Of a DNA stretch of 9,111 nucleotides, positions 1 to 6,988 are shown in pieces. The position numbers and the translations under genes were made by a program. Each line of letters starts with the position of its first letter. Within the stretch, counting starts at the first letter, position 1. Under the pieces are notes generated by a model, which had not been told where the DNA came from, did not search any database, and saw only the letters and a list, made by a program, of their open reading frames with translations. This DNA comes from Sulfurovum sp. (GTDB lineage: Bacteria > Campylobacterota > Campylobacteria > Campylobacterales > Sulfurovaceae): assembly GCA_015493425.1 (NCBI GenBank), contig WGDG01000174.1:1-9111 (forward strand). The letters are read 5' to 3'.

Positions 1-61
1 GAATAATATTAACCGGCTTACGGGGAAGTACCTCCTCATCGGACTTTTAATCTTTTGCTTG

Positions 62-67
62 TATAAT
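62..67 (+). promoter_or_regulatory. Probable -10 box for the pgbA-like/glcD operon
   Basis: A perfect TATAAT hexamer is preceded by a T-rich stretch (CTTTTGCTTG). No good TTGACA box lies 17 bp upstream. This agrees with sigma-70 promoters of Campylobacterota, which typically have a strong -10 and a T-rich upstream region rather than a conserved -35. Transcription would start near position 74, giving a leader of about 20 nt before the ATG at 97. The 60 bases to its left hold no recognisable gene. A 3' gene end is possible there but cannot be identified. Confidence 0.55.
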
Positions 68-96
68 CAGAGATCACTACGCCATAAAGGATCGCA

Positions 97-780
97 ATGC
101 GTAATCTCGCCCTTTTCATGCTTGCTTCACTACCGCTTTTTGCAGGCTTTTTCCCTCCCACTGTACATACAACCGTCAATGCTTCAAACGGTACTACATT
201 ACAACTTGCCAAACCCTTTCCTGTTAACGGTATGAGCGGTATTGTCATTCACAACTATGGTAACAATCTCAAAGCCGCCACCGGGTACATTGAGCAAACA
301 GCCGCTTCCGGCAGTGCAAAGCTGATTACAAAAGAGATCATCCACCATGAATCGCTTCCCACCATCAAAACCCCTGTAACAAAAGGTGATAAGATAATCG
401 GCGGCTATCTTTACGACAATGTGATGCTGCTCGCACCTGATGCAGACACATACGCCAAGATCACCAAAGCAACTTCAAAGCACTGGGTACATCCTGACCT
501 TTTCGCTGTTTACCTCTCTGAAACCGGCGACACCTATCCGACAAAAGAAAATCTCGCACGTTTTGCCAAACAGTATCAGGTAGGCCTCATCTATATTGTC
601 AAACACAACAGTGCCGTACTACTCGATCCTATCTCAGGAAAGATCGTTGGCAAACGTGCTTTCAGCGGAACCCCGGCTAAAGCGCAGGCACCTTTTTTCA
701 TGCGTATCGGAGAGATCCGTTCCGGATGGTTCTCCGATGATGCACCAGGAGACTACTACAAAATCATGGAGCAGTTCTAA
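97..780 (+). CDS. Secreted PgbA N-terminal-domain-like protein
   Basis: This 227-residue protein starts at an ATG with AAAGGA five bases upstream. Residues 1-17 form a short hydrophobic signal peptide ending near LPLFAG, so the product is probably periplasmic or surface-exposed. The rest is soluble, with conserved-looking blocks KGDKIIGGYLYDNVMLLAP (97-115), HPDLFAVYLSE (132-142) and GLIYIVKHNSAVLLDPISGK (163-182). These fit the N-terminal domain of the Helicobacter plasminogen-binding protein PgbA. The main support is context: in H. pylori pgbA (HP0508) directly precedes glcD (HP0509), as here. H. pylori PgbA is about twice as long, and its lysine-rich tail is absent. This protein ends in MEQF with no C-terminal lysine. 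Plasminogen binding is therefore doubtful and the ancestral role unknown. The stop codon overlaps the glcD start (TAATG), implying translational coupling. Confidence 0.65.
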   Translation: MRNLALFMLASLPLFAGFFPPTVHTTVNASNGTTLQLAKPFPVNGMSGIVIHNYGNNLKAATGYIEQTAASGSAKLITKEIIHHESLPTIKTPVTKGDKIIGGYLYDNVMLLAPDADTYAKITKATSKHWVHPDLFAVYLSETGDTYPTKENLARFAKQYQVGLIYIVKHNSAVLLDPISGKIVGKRAFSGTPAKAQAPFFMRIGEIRSGWFSDDAPGDYYKIMEQF

Positions 781-2162
781 TGCTTGAAGCCAAACACGTT
801 AAAGCACTGGAAGACCTTGTAGGCAAAGAGAATGTCTATAGCGACAAGGCTCATATGATCGCCTACAGCTACGATGCCACCCGTACCCGATTTGAACCCG
901 ATGCAGTTGTTTTCCCACGTAACGAAGAGGATGTCAGCCGCATTCTGGTCTACTGCAACCATCACGGCATTGTCATTACCCCACGCGGTGCAGGCAGCGG
1001 ATTTACCGGCGGTGCCCTACCGACCAAAGGGGGTATTACCCTTGCGATGGAAAAACATATGAACAAAATCCTCGAGATCGATATGGAAAATATGGTTGCA
1101 GTCGTACAGCCCGGTGTCATCAATATGGATCTGCAAAAAGCGGTTGAAGCAAAAGGGCTCTTCTATCCGCCTGATCCTGCCAGCGAAGAGTACTCCACTA
1201 TTGGCGGCAATGTCAGCGAAAATGCCGGAGGCATGCGTGCGGCAAAATACGGCATCACCAAAGACTACGTCATGGCACTGCGCGCTGTACGTGCCAATGG
1301 AGATATCATCCGTGCAGGTAAACGTACTATCAAGGATGTGGCTGGCTACAACATTGCAGGTATCCTGACCGCTTCGGAGGGAACACTGGCAGTCATTACC
1401 GAAATCACTGTCAAGCTGCTGCCAAAACCAAAGTTCCGAAAAGCCTATATGGGCATCTTCCCCTCCGTTGAAGATGCGATGAATGCTGTTTTTAAGTCGC
1501 TCGCATCTGGAGCCAACCCGGTTGCCATGGAGTTCATGGACGCACTTGTCGTTCAGGCACTCAAAGAGAAACTGGGCGTTGAGCTTCCAGAAGATGCCGG
1601 CGCACTGCTCATCGGTGATGTCGACGGCAATGTCATCGAAGAGGTTGACTTTCAGCTGAACATTCTGGAGCAGTCTTTCAAAGAAAACGGTGCCCAGGAT
1701 TTCGTTATTGCCAATACCGACAGTGAGCGGGACAAACTCTGGTTTGCCAGACGCAACGCTTCTCCGTCCATCACCATTTACGGCAGCAAAAAACTCAATG
1801 AGGACATCTCCGTACCCCGAAGCATGCTTCCTGAAGCACTCAAGAACATTTATGCTATCGGCGAGAAGTACGGATTCAAGGTTCCCTGCTTCGGCCATGC
1901 AGGCGACGGTAACATCCATGTCAACGTAATGGTAGACGGCTCGGATGAAAAGCAGCTTGAAGAGGGGCATAAGGCCATTGAAGAAATTTTTGAACTTGTC
2001 GTCGAAATGGGCGGGACACTCAGCGGGGAACACGGCATTGGCACTTCAAAGGCACCGTTTATGAATATTGCTTTCAATGAAGCAGAGTTACAACTTTTTA
2101 AAGATATCAAAAAAGCATTCGATCCCAACGGTATTCTCAATCCTGGAAAGATGGGACTGTAA
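780..2162 (+). CDS. glcD: GlcD-type FAD-linked oxidase (glycolate/D-lactate oxidase subunit)
   Basis: This 460-residue protein is full length for the GlcD/D-lactate dehydrogenase family. It oxidises a 2-hydroxy acid (glycolate or D-lactate) to the 2-oxo acid and passes electrons to a membrane quinone chain, usually with an iron-sulphur partner. The FAD-binding domain covers about residues 35-215, with PRGAGSGFTGG (68-78), IGGNVSENAGGMRAAKYG (141-158) and the SEGTLAVITEITVKLLP block (199-215). The C-terminal oxidase domain has GHAGDGNIHVN (372-382), SGEHGIG (415-421) and the terminal FDPNGILNPGK (447-457). These histidine motifs are the family's cofactor and substrate signatures. The start overlaps the preceding stop by one base. 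No glcE or glcF partner is in the window, so the exact substrate is not fixed. Placement after a pgbA-like gene matches H. pylori HP0508-HP0509. Confidence 0.93.
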   Translation: MLEAKHVKALEDLVGKENVYSDKAHMIAYSYDATRTRFEPDAVVFPRNEEDVSRILVYCNHHGIVITPRGAGSGFTGGALPTKGGITLAMEKHMNKILEIDMENMVAVVQPGVINMDLQKAVEAKGLFYPPDPASEEYSTIGGNVSENAGGMRAAKYGITKDYVMALRAVRANGDIIRAGKRTIKDVAGYNIAGILTASEGTLAVITEITVKLLPKPKFRKAYMGIFPSVEDAMNAVFKSLASGANPVAMEFMDALVVQALKEKLGVELPEDAGALLIGDVDGNVIEEVDFQLNILEQSFKENGAQDFVIANTDSERDKLWFARRNASPSITIYGSKKLNEDISVPRSMLPEALKNIYAIGEKYGFKVPCFGHAGDGNIHVNVMVDGSDEKQLEEGHKAIEEIFELVVEMGGTLSGEHGIGTSKAPFMNIAFNEAELQLFKDIKKAFDPNGILNPGKMGL

Positions 2163-2188
2163 AAAATGAAGCGTTAAAAAGGGTGGTG

Positions 2189-3010
2189 GTGAAAAAAAAG
2201 GGTATTCTCAAAGAGTATTACATTTTTTTACGGGATTTTGTCAAAGACCTCTTTGATGACCGCCTTGGCTACTACGCTTCCAGCCTCAGCTGGAACACCA
2301 TATTTTCCATCATTCCGCTTTTGGTCATCCTGCTGTACATCTTTACCACCATGCCGGCTTTCGATATTTTTTATGAAAAGATACGCCAGCTTATCTTTTC
2401 CAATCTCCTGCCGACCCAGTCCGAAGAGATCATGGAGCGTATCAATACGTTTGTACACAATTCGGACAAACTGGGCATGATGGGAATCTTCTATGTCACC
2501 TTCGCAGCCATTATGTTCTTCAAAAGTTACGATTACATTGTCAATGACATCTTTGAACTGCCTCCACGAAGCATTCTGTCGAGCATCCGTATCTATCTGC
2601 TGCTGATTACCCTTGTTCCTCTCATGATGGTAGCATCTTTCTTCCTGAGCAATTTCATACAAAGCTACCTCGACAAAACAAGCGTTACAAGTTTTATACA
2701 CCTCTATTTCTTTCTCCCCTATCTTATTGTTTGGGGCGCATTCTACATCGCTTACCAGCTTTCTGCAAAAACACCCATCAAACCCAAGGCAGCTGCAATG
2801 AGCTCGTTTATTGCTTCACTTATATGGTATCTTTCTAAAAGCGGCTTTGTCTTTTATGTGATGCACAACAAAACCTATACCTCCGTTTATGGCAGTATCA
2901 GTACCCTGCTCTTCTTTTTTCTCTGGATCTACATCTCGTGGGCCATCTTTCTGCATGGATTGCGCTTTTGTTACCTTCTCAACAAAGGAAAAGAGATAGA
3001 AAAAATTTAA
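2189..3010 (+). CDS. YihY/BrkB family inner-membrane protein
   Basis: A 273-residue polytopic protein with about six hydrophobic segments. Using numbering from the first GTG, they lie near residues 38-56, 98-116, 134-155, 170-192, 205-226 and 238-262. The family signature is visible at the end: TYTSVYGSISTLLFFFLWIY, then a small-residue and glycine motif (HGLRF). The GYYASSLSWNTIFSIIPLL block near the N-terminus is also typical. The family was once called ribonuclease BN (rbn), but that activity belongs to another protein and the true role is unclear. Three GTG codons stand in tandem (2183, 2186, 2189). The AAAAAGG ribosome-binding site ends at 2182, so only the third has proper spacing (6 nt). 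The gene follows glcD by 26 bases, consistent with one operon; C. jejuni has the same neighbours. It ends inside the convergent comEC stop. Confidence 0.85.
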   Translation: MKKKGILKEYYIFLRDFVKDLFDDRLGYYASSLSWNTIFSIIPLLVILLYIFTTMPAFDIFYEKIRQLIFSNLLPTQSEEIMERINTFVHNSDKLGMMGIFYVTFAAIMFFKSYDYIVNDIFELPPRSILSSIRIYLLLITLVPLMMVASFFLSNFIQSYLDKTSVTSFIHLYFFLPYLIVWGAFYIAYQLSAKTPIKPKAAAMSSFIASLIWYLSKSGFVFYVMHNKTYTSVYGSISTLLFFFLWIYISWAIFLHGLRFCYLLNKGKEIEKI

Positions 3011-4269
3011 TGCAGAACAAAAAGATATACGCCATATACAGCTGCACTCCCAAGCAGAGCATAAAAAGCTTTTCTACTTCGGACAGCCCATAGCGCAAGT
3101 ACAATATAGCCAGCCCCGAGCCACCATGGCACATACTGCTCAGTTATGGATGTATGGATCTCAAAAAGTCTCGAGAGTACTGGATCCAGCAATCCTCCTT
3201 CACCAATCAGATGCAGTAGCATCACAGCAGGGTAAAAAGGGATAAAAAGCAGTGACAGAAGCGGAGAAAAAAGCTGCAATGGCGTAGTTACAGGAAAGAC
3301 CGTATGCACCACCGGAAGCATGAAAAGAAAGATACCAACAGGAATCACAGCCAGAGTAATCACTCTACTGTCCCACCCTTTGGTATAGTGCAGCAGCAAA
3401 TAGATAAAAAAGACACCCGCTACCGAGAACCAGAAGCCCAGAGAAACAAGCAGGGAGGGGAAAAGTACCGGTAAGAGCAGTATAACTGAGGCAAGAAATT
3501 CGAAGCTGAGTATCTCCACACCCATGATCAGCATCAGCCATCCAATAAAAAGCATGACATACGCTCTTACCAGTGACGGCGGTGCGCCGGTAAACCAGAC
3601 ATATGCCCCAAGCATCAGCATCGTCACAGCACCTACATCAAGCAAAGCAAAGCGATACGGGAACCACCGCTGCTGCAACGGGCGGTACAGTGCATAAATC
3701 ATAAAATAGACCATTCCCCACAAAATACCAAGGTGAAACCCGCTGAGTGCGATCAAATGACTGATGCCCAACTGCGATACCTTTTGACGCAGTGAGAGCT
3801 CAAGCGGGTGTGCAAAAAAGATAGCCTGATAGAAGTTTGCAAGCCTGCTGTCACGATGCTGTGCTGCAACATGCTCCATCAGTGTTTTTTTCCATGAAAT
3901 CTCTTTGGGCAATACCTGTTTAAGACGACTTTTTACATAGAAGGTACCCAAATATTTTGTAAAAGAAATATGCTCATTGGGAAAAATCTGCAGTCGGATT
4001 CTTGTACCGGACAGATCATTTGTTCGATGGGTCGTGGTATAAAAATGCAAACCTTCATCACTGCGCAGTTTCAACACCTGATAGCTTCGGTTTCCCTTGG
4101 TTTTGCGATAGGCATTCTCAACAGTAGCAAATGTAAAATAAAACGGCTTGGCAATAAATGCATTGTATTCCCGGTACTCCCAGCCAAGACGCAGCAGAAG
4201 CAAAAGCAGCATTATCGCTGCAAAAAGAAAAAAGGATCTTGGCGACTCAAAAACCTTCGGCTTCTCCAT
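3007..4269 (-). CDS. comEC: Short ComEC/Rec2-type competence membrane protein
   Basis: This 420-residue protein is predicted to form the inner-membrane channel for single-stranded DNA during natural transformation. Residues 12-28 are a strongly hydrophobic N-terminal segment. Residues 45-120 are a mostly beta soluble region of the DUF4131/OB-like type. The competence domain begins near 145, with the hallmark LGISHLIALSGFHLGIL at 167-183, and continues with GAPPSLVRAYVMLFIGWLML and several more membrane helices to residue 420. There is no C-terminal metallo-beta-lactamase domain. The short form matches Campylobacterota ComEC (about 430 residues in H. pylori) rather than the 700-800-residue Bacillus type. 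It starts 20 bp after dnaB with a weak GAGAG ribosome-binding site and is probably co-transcribed with it. A comEC-dnaB pairing also occurs in H. pylori (from memory). No nuclease partner is nearby. Confidence 0.88.
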   Translation of the reverse strand: MEKPKVFESPRSFFLFAAIMLLLLLLRLGWEYREYNAFIAKPFYFTFATVENAYRKTKGNRSYQVLKLRSDEGLHFYTTTHRTNDLSGTRIRLQIFPNEHISFTKYLGTFYVKSRLKQVLPKEISWKKTLMEHVAAQHRDSRLANFYQAIFFAHPLELSLRQKVSQLGISHLIALSGFHLGILWGMVYFMIYALYRPLQQRWFPYRFALLDVGAVTMLMLGAYVWFTGAPPSLVRAYVMLFIGWLMLIMGVEILSFEFLASVILLLPVLFPSLLVSLGFWFSVAGVFFIYLLLHYTKGWDSRVITLAVIPVGIFLFMLPVVHTVFPVTTPLQLFSPLLSLLFIPFYPAVMLLHLIGEGGLLDPVLSRLFEIHTSITEQYVPWWLGAGYIVLALWAVRSRKAFYALLGSAAVYGVYLFVLH

Positions 4270-4289
4270 ACTCTCTCAATACAGTCTGC

Positions 4290-5744
4290 TTAAATAGGAG
4301 GAAGCTCAATATTACCGGTATTGGCAGGAATATCACCATCTTCATAAACAACTTCAAATGCCGGAGAGTGGCTTGCGTCTACAAAGCGCGTAAACTTCTT
4401 CTGAAAGATCAGATCTACTGTACCTGTCGGTCCGTTACGCTGCTTTCCGATAATCAGTTCCGTCGCCTCATCCGGTTTTCTCTTGAGGTCATTATAGGCA
4501 TTTTCATACTCCCGAACTTTGTCCGCATTCCCTTCGGCTTTGAACTTCTCAAGTTTCTCTTTAATCTGTGATTCACGATACACATCATCACGGTAGACAA
4601 AGAGAATAATATCGGCATCCTGCTCAATGGCACCCGACTCCCGCAGATCCGAAAGCATCGGACGCTTGTTTTCCCGTGCTTCAAGCGAGCGGTTCAGCTG
4701 TGACAGCGCCACAATAGGAATGGCAAGCTCCCTTGCAAGCTGCTTGAGTCCCCTTGAAATTTCGGAAACTTCCTGCTGTCGTCCTTCTCTTCCCTCTCCA
4801 CTCATCAGCTGCAGGTAATCGATAATAGCCATCGATATTTCCGGATGCTGTGTTTTCAGTTTTCGCAGTTTACTCCGCACATGGTGGATCGTTGCATATC
4901 CGCCATCATCAACAAACAGCTTTTTTTGTGCCATCTCATCTGTTGCCGAAGCAAGCTGTGACCATTGGTCATCATTAAGATCCCCAACCCGCAACTGCTG
5001 CAACGGAATGGAAGTTTTGGCCGAAAGCAGACGCAGCATCAGCTGCTCTGCGGGCATTTCCAGCGAGAAAAACGCCACCCCTTCACCACGCTCTATGGCT
5101 CTGAGTGCCATATTGAGGACAAATGCAGTTTTCCCCATCGCCGGTCTCGCTGCAATAATGACAAGATCCCCTTTACCGAAACCGGACGTTTTGTCATTGA
5201 GATTTTTGAAACCCGTATCGACCCCTATCAGCTTTGAGTTACCCAGCGCTTTAAGACGATTGATCTCATCGAGCATCGAAAGTGTGATCTCTTTGGAATC
5301 CCGAAAGTCATCATTGGTGTTGTTTTGCGTAATCTCGTAGAGTTTCTTCTCTACAAGGTTCATCACCTCTTCCGCAGGAAGGTCATCCTCGATAGTTACT
5401 TTCTTGATTTCGGTTGCCAGTGTCGCCAGTGCACGCTTACTCGCCTTGGCCTTTATCTCATTGATGTATGCTGATGTATTGGTAATGGGGTTGGCCGAGA
5501 GCAGATCAAGCATTGCCACTTCATCAAACTTGCCCATGCTTTGCAGCTTGCTTTTGATAAACTCCTCATCGATCGGCTTCTCTTCCCGTGAAAGCTCTTC
5601 CATCGCCACAAAAACATGCTGGTGAAAGGGCAGATAGAAGTCATTTGGGTTCAGTTTGGCAGCGATCTCTTCGTACGTTTCAGGATCAAAAATGATCGCC
5701 GAAAGTACAGCACGTTCGATGTTGATGTTGTACATGTTTTCCAT
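4290..5744 (-). CDS. dnaB: Replicative DNA helicase DnaB
   Basis: This 484-residue RecA-fold helicase unwinds DNA at the replication fork and binds primase through its N-terminal domain (about 8-105). The C-terminal motor has Walker A ARPAMGKT (199-206), the catalytic glutamate in FSLEM (E229), Walker B AIIDYLQLM (306-314), the ALSQLNR sensor (346-352), the RESGAIEQDAD block (368-378) and the arginine-finger hairpin GKQRNGPTGTVDLIF (433-447). Residues about 391-425 are a charged, probably helical insertion between VYR and the arginine-finger hairpin. E. coli DnaB has only a few residues here, while H. pylori DnaB is known to carry a similar insertion. The ATG at 5744 is chosen because AAAGG lies 8 nt upstream. 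The internal ATG at codon 4 has no such site. comEC follows after 20 bp, and the leader is formed by a palindromic repeat. Confidence 0.97.
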   Translation of the reverse strand: MENMYNINIERAVLSAIIFDPETYEEIAAKLNPNDFYLPFHQHVFVAMEELSREEKPIDEEFIKSKLQSMGKFDEVAMLDLLSANPITNTSAYINEIKAKASKRALATLATEIKKVTIEDDLPAEEVMNLVEKKLYEITQNNTNDDFRDSKEITLSMLDEINRLKALGNSKLIGVDTGFKNLNDKTSGFGKGDLVIIAARPAMGKTAFVLNMALRAIERGEGVAFFSLEMPAEQLMLRLLSAKTSIPLQQLRVGDLNDDQWSQLASATDEMAQKKLFVDDGGYATIHHVRSKLRKLKTQHPEISMAIIDYLQLMSGEGREGRQQEVSEISRGLKQLARELAIPIVALSQLNRSLEARENKRPMLSDLRESGAIEQDADIILFVYRDDVYRESQIKEKLEKFKAEGNADKVREYENAYNDLKRKPDEATELIIGKQRNGPTGTVDLIFQKKFTRFVDASHSPAFEVVYEDGDIPANTGNIELPPI

Positions 5745-5745
5745 C

Positions 5746-5756
5746 TATAACACCTT
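5746..5756 (-). repeat. dnaB ribosome-binding region, copy of the upstream hairpin arm
   Basis: On the plus strand this reads TATAACACCTT, an exact 11-bp copy of 5783-5793, which lies 37 bp away inside the palindromic element. On the mRNA it is AAGGTGTTATA, which contains the AAGG of the dnaB ribosome-binding site and ends 1 nt before the ATG. The intervening arm (GGTGTTGTA on the plus strand, 5770-5778) can therefore pair with either copy. Confidence 0.75.
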
Positions 5757-5765
5757 TATGTTTCC

Positions 5766-5840
5766 GTAGGGTGTTGTACCCTTATAACACCTTCTTGTTT
5801 GACGATCAAAACCGCGTGTTGTCATGGGAGGATATCCTAC
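5766..5840. repeat. REP/BIME-like palindromic element in the dnaB leader
   Basis: A 75-bp unit is bracketed by GTAGG (5766-5770) and CCTAC (5836-5840). The left part is a hairpin: GGTGTTGTA (5770-5778), loop CCCT, TATAACACC (5783-5791), with one G-T wobble on the plus strand. The right end has the palindrome AGGATATCCT (5829-5838), and TTTGA/TCAAA (5798-5810) forms a small stem between them. The first 22-base hairpin differs at three positions from 8945-8966 in priA, and the following 20 bases are also alignable. A GTAG tetranucleotide 5' of an imperfect palindrome, in two inverted copies, is the pattern of REP sequences mobilised by RAYT transposases. No RAYT gene is in the window. The assignment rests on this architecture and the second copy. 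Confidence 0.65.
5781..5809 (-). promoter_or_regulatory. Possible dnaB promoter within the palindromic element
   Basis: On the minus strand TTGATC (5809-5804) and TATAAG (5786-5781) are separated by exactly 17 bp, each one or two bases from the sigma-70 consensus. Transcription would start near 5774, about 30 nt before the dnaB ATG. The -10 box overlaps the hairpin's first arm on the mRNA strand. Transcripts from here would lack that arm, leaving the second arm free to pair with the ribosome-binding region. This is a prediction from sequence only; the -35 is not usually well conserved in this phylum. Confidence 0.4.
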
Positions 5841-5841
5841 A

Positions 5842-6903
5842 TTAATGGTTGTTTTTTGCAAACTGTTCCACCTCTTCTACGAATCTATCCACCAATTCCG
5901 CTTCAGGCAGTTTCGCCACCACTTCACCTTTCACCATAATAAGCCCTGCACCTTTACCGTAGGCAATAGCCACATCAGCATGTTTGGCTTCACCTATGGC
6001 ATTGACCACGCACCCCATCACACTCACGTCCATAGGGGTTTTGATATGTGCCGTTCGACGTTCCACTTCCGCTACAGCTGAGACCAGATCAGCTTCGATG
6101 CGCCCACAGGTGGGGCAGGAGATGATGTTGAGTCCCTCCTGCACACGACCGCTGTCTTTAAGGATCGCTTTACCTACTCTGATCTCCTCTTCCAGCTCTC
6201 CGGTAATAGAGACACGCATGGTATCTCCTATCCCATCAAGCAGCAGTGCCCCAAGCCCAATGGCAGATTTAACCGTTGCATGGAAGATCGTCCCCGCTTC
6301 TGTCACCCCAAGATGGAAGGGATAGTTGTTCTTGGGACGCAGCATCCGGTAGGCATCAACTGTTCTATCCACATCGGAAGCTTTCAAAGAGACTTTGATA
6401 TCGGTAAACCCAAGGTCTTCAAGGAACTTGATGTTGTACTCCGCAGAGGCTACCATTCCCTCAGCCGTTGCGCCGTACTTCTGGTCAAACTCCTTCTCCA
6501 GCGAACCGGCATTGACTCCGACACGGATAGGCAAATTACGCTCCTGACACGCTTTGACAATCTCTTTGATGCGCCCCTTCTCCCCAATATTTCCCGGGTT
6601 AAACCGAATACAGTCCACCCATTTGGCAGCTTCTAGTGCCAACTTGTAGTTGAAGTGAATATCAGCAATGAGCGGTAGCGAAATCTGCTCTTTGATCGCC
6701 TTGAGCGCCAAAGCATCCTCCATCTCAGGGACTGCCACACGCACCATATCCGCACCCGCAAAGTGAAGCCGGTTGATCTGCTCTACCGTTGCCGCCACAT
6801 CACGCGTATCAGAATAGGTCATCGACTGCACTGAAATAGGTGCGTCACCGCCTACGGCTACGTTGCCGACATATATCTTTTTGGTTGGGTATCGTTCTTT
6901 CAT
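5842..6903 (-). CDS. ispG: 4-hydroxy-3-methylbut-2-en-1-yl diphosphate synthase IspG (GcpE)
   Basis: This 353-residue enzyme catalyses the penultimate step of the MEP isoprenoid pathway, reductively converting ME-cPP to HMBPP. The TIM-barrel domain carries ISVQSMTYSDT (23-33), LPLIADIHFNYKLAL (76-90) and RFNPGNIG (100-107). The C-terminal [4Fe-4S] domain has CPTCGR (C263, C266), C298 in VMGCVVN and E305 in NAIGEAKHAD. This is the usual three-cysteine, one-glutamate cluster ligation. The MKERYPTKKI start is where the family begins. The frame stays open 21 codons further upstream, but that part translates the GTGAATA repeat and is rejected. A G6 run lies 7 nt before the ATG and may serve as ribosome-binding site, though it sits in a small hairpin (6903-6919). 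Position between priA and dnaB suggests a shared minus-strand transcript, now interrupted by the inserted cassette. Confidence 0.97.
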   Translation of the reverse strand: MKERYPTKKIYVGNVAVGGDAPISVQSMTYSDTRDVAATVEQINRLHFAGADMVRVAVPEMEDALALKAIKEQISLPLIADIHFNYKLALEAAKWVDCIRFNPGNIGEKGRIKEIVKACQERNLPIRVGVNAGSLEKEFDQKYGATAEGMVASAEYNIKFLEDLGFTDIKVSLKASDVDRTVDAYRMLRPKNNYPFHLGVTEAGTIFHATVKSAIGLGALLLDGIGDTMRVSITGELEEEIRVGKAILKDSGRVQEGLNIISCPTCGRIEADLVSAVAEVERRTAHIKTPMDVSVMGCVVNAIGEAKHADVAIAYGKGAGLIMVKGEVVAKLPEAELVDRFVEEVEQFAKNNH

Positions 6904-6919
6904 TTGGGTTCCCCCCAAA
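6903..6919 (-). promoter_or_regulatory. ispG: Hairpin at the ispG ribosome-binding site
   Basis: On the plus strand TTTGGG (6903-6908) and CCCAAA (6914-6919) form a perfect 6-bp stem with a 5-nt loop. On the ispG mRNA the only G-rich stretch before the start (GGGGGGAA) occupies the 5' arm and loop, and the 3' arm ends at the A of the start codon. It may dampen ispG translation. It also marks the junction with the inserted cassette, three bases from the inverted repeat. Confidence 0.4.
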
Positions 6920-6921
6920 AG

Positions 6922-6953
<32 letters not shown>

Positions 6954-6960
6954 TCGGATG

Positions 6961-6975
6961 GCACACTTCGTGTGC
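6961..6975. repeat. Perfect 6-bp-stem hairpin downstream of the four-helix-bundle gene
   Basis: GCACAC, loop TTC, GTGTGC. It lies 13 bases past the gene's stop codon, just inside the left inverted end. On the minus strand, the gene's direction, it is followed by CATCC and not by a T-run, so it is a poor intrinsic terminator in that direction. TTTCTATTT follows on the plus strand, but no plus-strand gene precedes it. It may be a structural part of the cassette. Confidence 0.5.
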
Positions 6976-6988
6976 TTTCTATTTAAAT

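Noticed and set aside
1..90. Possible 3' end of an upstream plus-strand gene
   Set aside because: Two frames are open at the edge, one closing at 48-50 and one running on into pgbA, but neither translation is recognisable and there is no terminator to support a gene end.
1017..2033. Minus-strand open frame of 338 codons
   Set aside because: It is antisense to glcD, whose FAD-oxidase motifs are intact. The translation is rich in Cys, His and Phe without pattern, typical of a shadow frame.
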